A stretch of DNA of 64,000 bases from positions 1-64,000 of the forward strand of contig MU008194.1 in assembly GCA_010909165.1 (NCBI GenBank), given 5' to 3'. The position numbers and the translations under genes were made by a program. The DNA is from Anthoceros angustus. Lineage: Eukaryota > Streptophyta > Anthocerotopsida > Anthocerotales > Anthocerotaceae. Shown here one piece after another: positions 1 through 10,840 of this stretch (position 1 is its first letter; each line of letters opens with the position of its first letter). Under the pieces are notes generated by a model. It was not told the DNA's origin and did not search any database. It saw only the letters and a program-made list of their open reading frames with translations.

Positions 1-503
1 GGCCCAAAATTCCTCAAATCCTCGACCGAATGAAGTCAAACCGAGGAACCTTCAATAGCTTATACTGCTTAAAAAGAGCGTGAAAGAAAGTATGTGAATA
101 ATGTCGTAGTAGACATGTCTTCCCACCTAGTTTTCCTCAAGGTGTGTCTTTGGGCCCGCTTTTTGAGGGGGTGTTTTGGTCCTTTGCTTGCCTAGTCCCT
201 TTTTGTGGAGAATAACCCCAAAGCTGAGAGATCGTTAAACATCATTTTGACGTGGAAGAAGCAAGGTGCATGAATGTCCTCAGGCATGGGGGTCGTCAAG
301 CAACCCAAAGCGTCACCAAGTGAATAAGGCACATGACGCTCATTTCATGAAACACCGCTTGGCGCGTGAAAGCGGAATTATTCGACATACGGCCGAGATG
401 AGGGAAACCACGATTGTGAGATGGAACAAGTGGCGTGCTCGCACAACCCGACCGCTGCTCCAAGTGAATCCCAGCTGGAGACCACGCAACGGGCGAGGGC
501 AGT
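1..503. other. no gene recognised
   Basis: Mixed-composition sequence with only short overlapping open frames on both strands. None has a recognisable domain, a splice pattern or a conserved motif. I see no element boundary here. Confidence 0.4.
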
Positions 504-1322
504 GTGGGGAGGATAGGCCCGAGTATAAACACCCGCAATGATCATGGGGACGCCAGAGAACCAAGGGGTTGGGTTCTGCCTGCATGGCGGTCTGGATTGA
601 TGGCGAGTGGCGCGGATGAGGGCGTAAGACGGCGGTGTGGGGAAGGAGGGGAGATGAGGGTGATGAGGGCGCGGGTGGATGGCAGAACGGGGGACGATGG
701 GGTTGGATGGAGGACGGGCGGAGGGGCGGGGCCGAGGCGCGGAGCGGGAGGGAGGGAGGGGGCGGAGGGGAGCGGAGAGGGCGAGGGCGCGGAGCGGTAG
801 GAGGGACGGGCGAGGGGCCGGCGCAGGGGCGCTGGAGCGGGAAGGAGGAAGGCGAGGGGGCGGGGCCGTGAGCGCCATCCGGTGCGAGTGACGGCGGGTG
901 GGCAGGGCCGGGCGCGCGTGGGTGGGAAGGGGGGAGGGCCGCAAAGGGAACCGGAGGGAGGGACGGGCGGAGGGGCGGGGCCGAGGGCCCAGAGCTGCGA
1001 GGCGAGGCGGAGGGGCCGGGCACAGGCAATGAGAGAGGATGGGTGGAGGGGGCGGAGGGGGTGTGTGAGGCCACCGCGTATGGGGTGGGCGGGCGGAGGG
1101 GAGATGGGGCGGCTGCAAGGGGAGATGGAGGCCGAGGCGTGAGGACGGGAGGGGGGATCCGGCGGAGGAAGGGGAGGAAAGCGGCGTCGGAGGTGGAGAC
1201 GATCACAGAGCCCTCCGACATCAAACAGAGGGCGAGCGGGCGGGAGAGGGAAGGGAACGGCGCAGCCGCCTTCCGGGAGACTTTGAGGAACATCGCAGAG
1301 GGGCGGAGGAGGGCGGACGGAC
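504..1322 (+). repeat. G-rich low-complexity block
   Basis: The plus strand is dominated by GGGAGG, GGCGGAGGGG and GGGGCGGGGCCGAGG motifs and is almost free of C and T runs. The block opens long frames on both strands, including proline/serine-rich ones on the minus strand, only because stop codons are rare in such sequence. The short motifs recur irregularly, so this is a degenerate simple repeat and not a clean tandem array. Runs of three to five G at short spacing could form G-quadruplexes. Confidence 0.7.
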
Positions 1323-4089
1323 ATTGAAAGGGCTCGCAGCGAGCCGGGATGTGCACCGCGGACGCTTGAGGAGGTGGCCGGCACGGTGCCCGGATGGAGA
1401 GGTGCTACGCCGGCCGAGAACAATAGAAGACGCTCGCAACCTCATCCTACAAAATGTGACCATCACGTGGTGTGAACTGGGAGTGAGGATTGTGCAAAAG
1501 ACCGCGGGCTGGCTGCCGCCTGAGGTGTGTGACAAGATGCGAGCCATGCACCGGAGGCCATGGAAATGAGGTCGCCAAGATTCGCGGTGCAATATACAAT
1601 AACACCGATGTACATGTGGCACATGGATCGTGAGTGCGGAACTTGGAGCACATGGTGGTCGCCGAGTGATAGCCGCAGCACAACGCATGCAGCTAACGGT
1701 GCGAAGTAGCCGCAGCGCCGACAAGATGTACATGTTCCACTTCGTGGTGCACGCCAGATGGGGCAACGACTACATAACGGGCCGGAGGACAACAAGCGGG
1801 CGGTGAACAATCTACAAGGCGACGCGAGGCGGTGTGAGTTTGCACCCGCATGATTCGGTCCGACCGCGGAGCACAACCTAGTTGAGGAGGACTCAACCAG
1901 CGAGGCCGCGAGAGAACGGGAGGAACTTCATCCATCGGTGCACAATCGTCGTAAGGTGGATACCGGATGTCATGTGAAGGGATTTGCCGCAATGTGCTTC
2001 ACGACGCGTCATGAACTTCCGGCCGAGCCCGCGCTGCATATAACGCGTGGCGGTGTGAGGCGATCGAGCACCGGAGGGCGCTCAAGGAGAAGTGGGGCTC
2101 TGCATAGAGGTACATGTTGGAGCTGCAGGATGGAGTTGATACCACGAACCCTTGGCACATACATTCCTTGCACGCAGATTCATGCCCACCATGAGGACAG
2201 AGCGGCGACTTTCGTTAGGGTGTGGAACTTGCTGTGGTGAGGAAAATGAGGTCGGAGACGATGACATAGCTGGCCACGCCCCGGAGGCCTTCCAGAGGAG
2301 GAGCTACCGGGCCGGTAGGGCCGCCCGCATATGGGGTAGAGAGGAGGACGACAACGACTACTATGTCCCCGACCACGACGCAATGTTGCACCGGAGGTGC
2401 CACCGCTTCCTCCGATAGCATTGCCGAGGGTAAGTGAACGCCACCAAGACCCTCGAATGTGAACACCAACGCATGACGACAAATGTTTTGTGTAGGACAT
2501 GCAAGTGGCGAGGACATGGCAGTGCTTGAAGTGTACAAATTACCTCCGGACATGTATCGCCGATAGAGCGGTGTGCCACAGGTGCGACGGGATCCCTCCG
2601 CAGAGATGTGTGGAGTGGAATGCGCACACACACTGGGACATGGAGAGCCCTTAACCTCTTCGTAACGCTTTTCATATGAGGTGCGCGGTGGCACCGGGGC
2701 GACTGGGGCGGGGCCGTAGTGCAAGCGGGGAGACAGACATGGATAGGGAAGGCGACGGGAGCATCATCACCGGATAGGAAACGTGAGGGCCGGAGGGGCC
2801 ACCGCGTGGACACATGACGCAGGGCTCATGGAATAGCCTCCCGGCCCAAAGAAGTTTCTCGGCTGTCCACCAAAGGCATGGGCAGACATTCCAAGTTCGG
2901 CCCCGACCTTCCGACAATGGTGCATGAAAATTGTGGAGACGCTGTCGGAATCACCTTTGTGAAACCGCATTCCCCTTGAAGTGGAGGCAAGTTTATCAAA
3001 GCGACGAACCTCTGTGAAGAGCGAGTTCATGGACCCAAATCAATCAAAGAAGGCACTGTATGGGTTGTCAATTAATAAGCAAGCGTGACGACATGGAAAG
3101 TCAAAAGCAAAGGGGGGGTTGACAAGGCCAAGGGAGAATGGAAAAGCGGCCAAAATGCACGAGGGAACACGATGCGCGCGCAAGCATGAACCGAGGCTGT
3201 TGAAAACGTGGTATATCCGCCGAGTGGTGAGAATACAAAAGAGGGAAGCGCCAAAATTTGGTCAAGTCAAACTGTGGAAGTGGTCTCAAGACACCTACAA
3301 ATCTAAACCGTAAAGGCCTCGTGACATCAAGTCCTATCAAAACCCTCGCCCACGTGCCTAAAGCACATGACCACCACCCCAACCCCATGATCACCGTCCG
3401 ATGATGTAGAGGTCGCTCATCTCCTCCCACAAGACATGGTTGGCGGGCCCAATTCAGAGAAGACGTTGAGATGAAATCCAGGGGCGAGAAGGCCGAGGCC
3501 ACCTGCAGCCTGTGAGTCAAGCCGTGAGTGAAACTTGGCCATCCACTGCCTTGAAGTCCTCCAAAGGACTGGGTGCTTGGACCGCGAGGCCTCGCAGGAT
3601 CGTTAGGACCCAATGGCCACCCATCAAAATGGGTATGCAGGCCGCCCACTGGAAGGCACTCGCAGAGGGAAGTCCGGTCCACCAAATACGACCACGCCCT
3701 CAAAAAGAACTTCAAGTCCAAGGGTAGTTCTCTATGTGGCGATGAGGTCGCTAGGTCCTCCGCATGTCAAAAGCGCATCAAGCTCCTCGAGGACAAAGGA
3801 TGCATTGGCTTTGGGGTCATAAGACCAGAAACAACTCACTCCACATATTAGGATCGGGTGAGCTCGGAGGAGATCGTGGAACCCTCCTCCACCGCCGCCC
3901 ACACACATGCTGGTCACAGTCGCGCCTGCTGCATGTGAGGAGGAGAGGGGCGGTTCCGCCATCCCGCCCACAACCGCAGAAGCCTACAATAATACTGCAG
4001 CGGGCACCAGTACCACGTGTCACCGCTTGCAAAGAAATGAGCATCAAACAATTCGCATCACCATGGGTGTGGAAGAAATGGGGACGAGG
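1323..4089. other. no gene recognised
   Basis: About 2.8 kb of moderately GC-rich sequence with many short open frames and no domain I can name. Phrases such as CACCGGAGG and GCACCGGAGGCCA recur between roughly 1.5 and 2.9 kb, which suggests old repetitive DNA. It may be degraded retroelement sequence, but no reverse transcriptase, integrase, zinc knuckle or LTR was found. Confidence 0.4.
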
Positions 4090-4690
4090 TTAGTTGCAGC
4101 TTGGTGGATGGGAGGATCTACTGTGCCTCCTCCTCCTAGTCGCGCCCGCCCGCAGGCCTCGCCACGCCCGCCTCCTGCTGCTCGCAGGCCGCCTGCCGCC
4201 TGCCTGCCCCTCGCTGCCCCGCACCGCCTTCCTCCGCCTCCGCCCGCCTTGCCCGCCCGCCCGCCCGCCTTGCCCGCCTGCCTGCCGCCCGCCGCACACC
4301 TGTAGTGAAGGCCCGCCGTCTGCCCCCGGCCGCCTGACCGCAGCCCGCCCGCCCGCCCGAGTCCTCGCCGCCGCCTGCCGCCCGCCTGCCTCGCCACCGC
4401 AGCCCCTCCTCCGCCTCGTGTTTTGCCTCAACGCAGCCCGCCCGCCGCCGCGCAAAACCCCCGCCCGCCCGCCCGCCGCCGCCCGCCCGCCCGCGGTGTG
4501 GCCGGGCTCGCCGCCGCTCGCCGCGCCGCCCACCAATGAGGCGCTGGCCGCCAGGCGCCGCCGCTGCTGAGGCGCCCGCTGCTGCGCTCGCCGCCGCTCG
4601 ACACGCCCGCCGCCTGCACTCGCCGCCCGCCCGACTCCGCCCGCCTCGCCGCCGCCGCCCGCCCCAACCACGGTCGCAGCAGCGCCAAAT
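4090..4690 (+). repeat. C-rich (CCGCC)n low-complexity block
   Basis: The plus strand is built from CCCGCC, GCCCGCC and CCGCCTG units with almost no A. It is the compositional opposite of the G-rich block at 0.5-1.3 kb. The frames of up to 212 codons across it, mostly Ala/Arg/Gly or Pro/Arg, result from composition and are not called as genes. Confidence 0.75.
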
Positions 4691-5420
4691 CGCGCCCTAA
4701 ACCCCGCCCCTAAACCATGCTTCTCCACCCTCTTAGCACATGAACCCTAAAACGGGCATGTGGCTTGCCTATGAGGCCTACCGGACCCTAAAGATTGCGC
4801 GAACAAAAAATTTTTGTTCGGTGAGAAAAAAACACATAGAGTGCGCGCAAAACCCTAAAGTTCCCTTTATGAAATCCGCCAAGTGGCCGCTTTGGTGCGC
4901 CCCTTTGGCTACCCATTTCGCCGGGTTACCAAACCGGACACCAAAAGTTTTGCGGAAGAAAAAAAAATGTCCGTCCCCTCTGTCCTCTTTGGTATGCCAT
5001 ACCGGCCTCGCTAAGGTCTGTGGCCTCTATACTGAATAATGATTGTTTCAAAAGAACTAATAATCTATACTCAACCTTCCCAAGAAACTTTGGCACACAT
5101 AAAAACTCGATTCATCTAAAATAGGACGCAAAGCGTTTAAAACAAAACAAAAAATTTAGTTCAAATGTTTAAAAGTCTCAAAATTTAACAAAGAATATTT
5201 TTAGTTCAAATGTAAAAAAGTCTCAAATTTAACAAAAAACAATTTAGTTGAAAATAGTCTCAATGTTCAGACAATCTAGAGTCCTTGTGACTAGTCCTCC
5301 TTTACTAACGACAATGGGAACAAGGTTGCTGGCGACAATGGGAAGAGGGCAATTCAAGTTATCTTAAGATTCTGCTGGGCAGTAATTCTCAACACTCGGG
5401 ATATTGCAGGTTAGAGACGC
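4691..5420. other. AT-rich spacer with short direct repeats
   Basis: No gene seen. Between about 5.15 and 5.27 kb a phrase of the form TTTAGTTCAAATG, then AAAAGTCTCAAA, then TTTAACAAA recurs about three times, giving a degenerate direct repeat of roughly 45-50 bp. The sequence then runs into the 3' end of the PPR remnant. Confidence 0.4.
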
Positions 5421-5422
5421 AT

Positions 5423-6949
5423 TCAGAAATCCGAATGCAGCCTGAGCTGTTCCATGTTCGAGTCAAATACGTTTCTTGTTTTCCAAGAAACGAGAGGTCT
5501 ATTCATCGATGCCATGCTTGGAGTTGCGGGTAACAAAGGGAACCCACGCACACTAGGTGGTTTCGGTAAGCTGTGCAGCACATTGATGGCCTCTTGCGGC
5601 CTGTCACACCTCACGAACATGTCCACACCCGCTGCCTGCATTGACAAATCTGATCCCAGCCCTCTCTTACAGGCATGGGAGAAGATCCTTCTGCCTTGCT
5701 CAGCAGCCTGGAGACTGGCACATGCATCCAGGGCCCACATATATGTGATGGCGTTGGGTTTGGCATCATCCAGCAGTAATTGCTTTTAAAGCTTCAGTGC
5801 CTCCTTGCCATCTTGGTGTTTGACATATCCTTCGAGCATGTTGTTCCAGGAAACAATATCCCTGTAGCACATTTTGTAGAAGACTTGTTTCGCGGACTCC
5901 ATGCTGCGATATCTAATCGATTGCATTTTCGATGAGGATGTCTAGCTCACAGCCACTTTTTACTAGTTTGCGATAAATATTGTGGCCATGGCGCAAAGAT
6001 CCAGTCCTAGCACATGCGTCGATGGCCTGTACACAAGTCTCGGTGGTGGGCTTGACATCGGCAACCCGCATTTGCTCGAAGAGTTTGATGGCTTCCACAT
6101 CCTACCCTCCTTTAGCACATGCTTTATCATCTCCGACCATAGTGCCTCAGGTCTTCTAGGTAGGTCTTCGAAGACTGCAAACGCTGCCTGTATGTTTCCA
6201 CACTTTGCGTACACGGCAACAAATGCTGTCACCAGATAGCTAGCTATCGCCTGCAAACTCACTATTCATGATAAGCATATGAACTTGTCTGTCTTCCTTC
6301 AGAGATGATGCATCCCCGCATGCTTTCAGGACGGAAGAAAAAGTGGCTCTATCTGGCTTGAATCCTTCTAGACACATCTACTCAAACATCTTAAAAGCGT
6401 GAATACCGTGACCATGCTGAGCATATCCAGCAATCAAACCATTCCATGACACCACAGTACGTTGTCTCATGCTCTCAAATATTTGGCGTGCTGACCTTGT
6501 GCTCCCACTTCCCATACATTTCTATGAGCGCACTGTTCACAAAAAGATCTGACCTCAAACCCGTAGTGGATGACCAAGTCGTGTATCTGCCTGCCATCCT
6601 CCAGGTTTGTTATGCCTGTGCAGCCATTGAGGGCAGCCACCAAGACAAACTTGTCAGGCTTCACGCCCTCATCGATCGTCTACCGAAAGGCTCTCAGTGC
6701 CTCGGTGTTGTACTTGAGCTTCACACACCCTCTGATGAGGACGTTCCATATAAAAACATTCTGCTTTTTCTCATCATCTGCAAAGTTCCTTGCTTTCTGA
6801 AAAGCAGTTCTCAAAAACACCCTTCTGGGATGCAGGGCTTCTTCCAGACGTCAGGTACCCCAGAACTAGTCCACGACCTCGTTGCCTCGCGAACAATTGG
6901 TCAGCAAGAGGATAACAACAGTCCTCTTTCTCACAGATTGAACTTCCAT
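5423..6949 (-). pseudogene. pentatricopeptide-repeat (PPR) protein pseudogene
   Basis: PPR proteins are helical-repeat RNA-binding proteins that act mainly in plastids and mitochondria. A possible start is the ATG reading from 6949 (MEVQSVRKRTVV). Downstream fragments carry PLS-type repeats: NVFIWNVLIRGC, then VKPDKFVLVAALNGCTGI with GRQIHDLVIHYGF, then AFVAVYAKCGNIQAAFAVFE near 6.2 kb, then TTETCVQAIDACARTGS near 6.0 kb, and finally WALDACASLQAAEQGRRIF near 5.7 kb. These pieces lie in different frames with stops between them, so several frameshifts are needed to read it. No E or DYW domain follows the last repeat. I call it a pseudogene; an intact gene in a very noisy assembly is the alternative. 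Confidence 0.75.
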
Positions 6950-7168
6950 CGCGCGCAGCGTACCCCGCTGTCTCGGGTTGGGTCAGATCTGTTGTAGAAG
7001 TTGGTGTGATCGGAGGGAGGATTTGCCACTCAAGTGCCGGTGACTGGAGGAGCGAGAGGGGAGTCGGGAAGGCGCTGAATGAAGGCAGCTGGGCACTTGT
7101 TGGGATGGTGTTTTTTTAAGGAAGGGATCGGGAATCACCTTCTGGCTCTTCGGTATTGCGTCGGGTTA

Positions 7169-8300
7169 TTATGGGGAAATCGAAAGGTATCCATATGAAG
7201 GTATCTGGTACCCTAGAGCGCACATCCATCGCTTCCTGCAGATACCACCATACGCATGCATGTGCAAGATATGGTTCCCCAAGTACGCATCCAATTTGTA
7301 CCCAAGTTTGACAGTGAGGTCATGAACCATCGCCCCACAACCAATCCTTCTTAGCTGTACAGACAGTTTTAGCACAGTGCGACACACTCTTTACGTGCAT
7401 GCAGCTGCTTCCTCCACTCAAGAGCTGAAGTGCCCACACTCTCACATGCCTGCAGGAGGCCACAAAAGTCACCGAGTCGCGTGCAGCACTCCCTTCTTCT
7501 CCCATTGCACTGTAGAGACGAAGGGCTTCCTGCCCCATGCCCTGCTGCGAATACCCTGCTATCATGGCCGTCCACCTCACCACATTCTTTTCACCAAGCC
7601 CATCAAACACACCCTGAGCATCCTCCAGGCTCCCACACTTTGCATACATGGTCACCAAGCTGTTGGCCACAAACCCATCAGCACTGAACCTTCGTTCTCT
7701 AATCTGCACATGGAGCTGCTTCCCAGTGCTTGCACAGGCCTTCAGAAGGCAAGCAAACGTAAAATGGTTACCTACAATCAGGTCCTCCTGCTCCATTTGT
7801 CCATACACAACAAACGCCTCCTTGGCCAAGTCCTTGATTGGGCATTCCATGTCACCACACCTTTCGTGGCCAAGCTGTGAAAAACCTGGCGTGCATCTTT
7901 CAGTTCATCACCCTTTGCATACCTGTCCACCACACCAGTTTGTCATCCAGTGCGCAGTCCTCTTTCGACAAGCAGCTGCCTGCCCTTCTGTAGACATTTA
8001 GAAGGCAAGCGAAAGTAACATTGTCTCCTACCTCTACAAACTTGTAATAGGAAAATTCCTCCACGTCCCGTCTCCAGACCTCGAAACAACAATAAAGTTG
8101 GCAGAAATGCCACTGTGCAACACGTCACAGAGCACTTTCCTGCCAGACCTGGAGAACACATCCATGGCCTCCTCTAGCCTACCTCCACATGCATACATGC
8201 GCAAGATATAGTTCCCCAGATATGCATTCGGCTGGTACCTAAGTCTGACAGTGAGATCATGAACTCGTCGCCCCACAACCAGATCCTATGGATCCAGTCA
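7169..8300 (-). pseudogene. second PPR pseudogene with duplicated N-terminal segment
   Basis: Minus-strand PPR fragments. From 8276 the frame reads GRRVHDLTVRLRYQPNAYLG and continues to ILRMYACGGRLEEAMDVFS. The 7850-7320 frame adds NHFTFACLLKACASTGKQLH, then VANSLVTMYAKCGSLEDAQ, then VRWTAMIAGYSQQGMGQEAL, which is a well-preserved run of PLS repeats. Near 7387-7250 a second copy of the first segment appears (VHDLTVKLGYKLDAYLGNHI), so the N-terminal repeat exists twice about 0.9 kb apart. The frames are broken between segments. This could be one decayed gene with an internal duplication, or the remains of two tandem PPR genes. Confidence 0.7.
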
Positions 8301-8507
8301 GCCAGCAGGGGCTCGGGCAAGATGCTCTGGCTCTCTATGCCAGTATGCAGCTATAGCAGTTATCCGTCCGCTCCATTCTCGGCCGCCACCGTCGCGGATG
8401 GCTGTGATAAAAGAAACCCCTGCGACCTGCATGTGTCGGTCACCCTGTGAAGACATCGGTAAGGGACATGGCGGGTTCTGGGACATAGACAACAAAATCA
8501 AACCCTA

Positions 8508-9014
8508 AACCGCGCTTACATCAATCAGAAAACTGCAAGGTGTCCTGTGGAAGCTTTGCCGGGAGTGGCGGTCTTGCTGGAGCGCAGTCTCCACGACCGG
8601 CTCCGGAGCCTGGTTGAGGAAGAGATTCACAGCCTGCATTATTGGAGTTGGGAGAACACCCCATTTCCAGGATTGATAGGGTTTATTTCCCATACGGCTC
8701 GCTTGCACTCCTCGCTGAATTTGGTGTTTGTGAAGTTTGATATGTTACGGGACATGTACCGAAGCCTGCGGCAGATGGTGCTGGACATCGGCCGGTGCCG
8801 GACGGCCCTGACGGGATTCGAACTCTCCGTTCAGATCTTGGGGGAGGATGGACGTCTTCACCCAGTCTACATCACTCACCTCATGCCTGAGACTCTTTGG
8901 CAGCAACTGGCAGATTGGCTCCGACATAACATTCGCGGGGAGATGGAAGGACTCCATTTCCAAAATCCAGCGGGGTGGCCCCCTCCCCATGGAGATACGG
9001 CCTCTCCCCCTGGA
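8508..9014 (+). repeat. repeat segment A, copy 1, with an open frame of unknown family
   Basis: The segment starts at CCGCGCTTACATCAAT and matches 59121-59600 closely. An open frame runs through it to 9023: LNRAYINQKTARCPVE, then LPGVAVLLERSLHDRLRSL, then EEEIHSLHYWSWENTPF, then a Leu/Met-rich stretch (FDMLRDMYRSLRQMV). I do not recognise the family. The 59-kb copy has TGA at the position of a TGG codon here, so this copy is the more open one. There is no convincing start ATG, so it is probably a piece of a longer coding region. In the other copy it directly follows a LINE remnant and a decayed reading frame. Confidence 0.6.
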
Positions 9015-9345
9015 TCTTTGTAAGTTAACCACAGCCGTGCATTGCGTGACGAGGAAATCGCAATGGAGGACAGAAACGTGCGAAACCATGCCTGCGCACA
9101 CGAGTCGCGAATCGTGACTCGAGTGCCGTGCATGCTGGAGGGTCTTGCTGGATTCAAAGCATTCATCAGCCTTCTCCCGACCGGTCGGCCAGCGTCTCCA
9201 CCTCGCGCCCCATTTTGAGGTCTGGATATCCTCGACTCCTTGCACGCCGTTGCTCCCTCGCAACTTGCGATCGCGTCTTCACCTTTGCCCTGCCACAGCT
9301 TGTTTGTGAGTACTCTTCCTTCTCTACACCAAGAAGCGAATCAGC

Positions 9346-9498
9346 ATGAATCATATGGTCAGGCTGCTGCTCGCCGTTTTCGTAGTGATCTTTGGCGCCC
9401 TCTGCGCTGTGTGTTGTCTTTTCGCCGGCAATTTCAAGAGAAAACAGCCTGTTGCCCCGGCTCCGCAACCCGCAGCCGTAGCCTCAGCGGGGGCTTGA
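9346..9498 (+). CDS. 50-residue single-pass membrane protein, paralogue 1
   Basis: An ATG-to-TGA frame of 50 codons. It opens MNHMVRLLLAVFVVIFGALC and has one hydrophobic segment at about residues 5-28 that ends in a Cys pair, followed by a basic stretch (NFKRKQP) and a Pro/Ala tail ending AVASAGA. The same start, membrane segment, tail and stop are kept in the copies at 60086 (50 aa) and 53854 (69 aa), while the flanking noncoding DNA varies more. That pattern suggests the frame was under selection at some time. The product is probably an N-terminally anchored peptide. No known family was recognised. It sits in the B part of the local A-B repeat. Confidence 0.5.
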   Translation: MNHMVRLLLAVFVVIFGALCAVCCLFAGNFKRKQPVAPAPQPAAVASAGA

Positions 9499-9864
9499 GG
9501 TCGTACTGAAATTGCATGTACACGTATTCTTGGTAGCGTACCGGAACCTTGGCTTCGACTTAGCTTTACACTCCGGGGCAGAGCGGCTCCGCAGCATCAT
9601 ATTATATCCACATTTTCGCCCTGCTGCGTGGTTTGATTATATCTTGAATCAAGGCTTTGAAATCTTCCGCCCGAGAAATTGCTTCTCAATTGCAGTGGAG
9701 CACGAACGCCTCATTTGGTATGACAGTGTGCTGTGGAATTAATTCCGTGCTATGCCTGACTGTGAGTGCACAAGTACTCGAATTCTGTCCCCTTGTCATG
9801 GGAAGGATGCTAACCAAAGTGTGCGTTCTGTGATCGGCAGTCGAAGACTTGTTTTGGTGACTCT

Positions 9865-9971
9865 AAGTCATGGAACACGATAATACTTTGAAGCGCTGAA
9901 TATACGAACCCGCTTCCAAGTCATGGAACACGATAATACTTTGAAGCGGCTCAATATACGAACCCGCTTCC
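9865..9971 (+). repeat. 53-bp tandem duplication
   Basis: Two near-identical units (9865-9917 and 9918-9971) begin AAGTCATGGAACACGATAAT and end ACCCGCTTCC. They differ by a G insertion and a substitution near GAAGCG(G)CT. The similarity to the other B repeats ends just upstream, at about 9837. Confidence 0.9.
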
Positions 9972-10200
9972 GGAAATTAAAAACCCTTGCACAAATCTTG
10001 AGAGGAACTATATTGTATATTTAAATATATTTCAATTATTTAGGGTAAATACTATTCGTTCGGATTGCAATTTCAGTCTATTTGTAAGAGAAATACCTGT
10101 CTAGGTATGATGGTTGGCGCCGGCTTGCCAGTGCCCATACCGAACCCCTCCGACATGTTTACAATATGGTATCATGGACGGATCAAAAATCGGCCTTGAA
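9972..10200. other. AT-rich spacer
   Basis: No gene seen. The sequence lies between two short tandem arrays and leads into the decayed Copia element. Confidence 0.4.
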
Positions 10201-10336
10201 GTCGTTACTTGTGAAAGGATTCAGTCGTTACTTGTGAAAGGATTCAGTCGTTACTCGTGAAAGGATTCAATCGTTACGCGTGAAAGGATTCAGTCGTTAC
10301 TCGTGAAAGGATTCAATCGTTACGCGTGAAAGGATT
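10201..10336 (+). repeat. 23-bp tandem repeat, about 6 copies
   Basis: Unit CAGTCGTTACTCGTGAAAGG plus ATT, repeated head to tail without spacers. The last four units alternate between CTCGTG and CGCGTG variants, which suggests that a two-unit (46-bp) block was itself duplicated. The first unit is partial. Confidence 0.9.
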
Positions 10337-10620
10337 CACAACACAAATTTGAAAGATTAATATGTAACCCTCGCCCCACAGAAGTGCGCCCTAACCCGCA
10401 CGCTCGTCAAAACAAGGCTGAGACCCTAAACCCTAACCTTAGGGTTCGGGTTATACTAATGAAGGCGCCAATATGCTAGCACCCTATGCTCTTATGTTCC
10501 CTCCATAGAGCGCCAGCATGCCGGCGTCCATAAATACGTTTTTTGTGAACGCCGGTGTGCATGCGTCCGCATTAACACTAGGGCTTACAATCACTTGTCA
10601 TGCACCCATGCATATTATGA
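10337..10620. other. spacer with short telomere-like motif
   Basis: No gene seen. Around 10.42-10.45 kb there is an imperfect CCCTAAACCCTAACCTTAGGG stretch, which resembles plant telomere repeats but covers only about three units. Confidence 0.4.
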
Positions 10621-10840
10621 TTTACATACATTAGGCCATGTGTCGCTTACTTATGCAAGACAATGAGAAAGAACACACCACCTTTGACACTTTCGATGAC
10701 GATGCACCCTTGGTCGCTCACAAAGATGGTGTTCAACACACAAAATACTTATTCAATTGCTATGACCTCCATAGAAAGATAGTCACGGCCTGCAGCGAGC
10801 TCGAGAATAGGGGAGAAACTTGGCCGTGTCATGTCTCTCT

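Noticed and set aside
340-1423. Long minus-strand frames of up to 338 codons rich in Pro, Ser and Arg
   Set aside because: They lie in the G-rich block, where the minus strand has few stop codons. The protein is low-complexity, several frames are open at once, and no domain is present.
4044-4728. Ala/Gly/Arg-rich and Pro/Arg-rich frames of 100-212 codons
   Set aside because: They are a product of the CCGCC repeat. All frames are open on both strands.
8810-8830. Possible tRNA-type B box (GGGATTCGAAC, minus strand)
   Set aside because: The T-arm stem does not pair properly and no acceptor or anticodon arm can be built around it, in this copy or in the one at 59450. It lies within a coding-like repeat.
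10201-10336. CRISPR-like direct repeats
   Set aside because: The units are contiguous with no unique spacers, in a plant nuclear context. It is an ordinary tandem repeat.
10420-10450. Interstitial telomere array
   Set aside because: Only about three imperfect CCCTAAA-like units, and part of it is a short palindrome. Too short to support a telomere relic.
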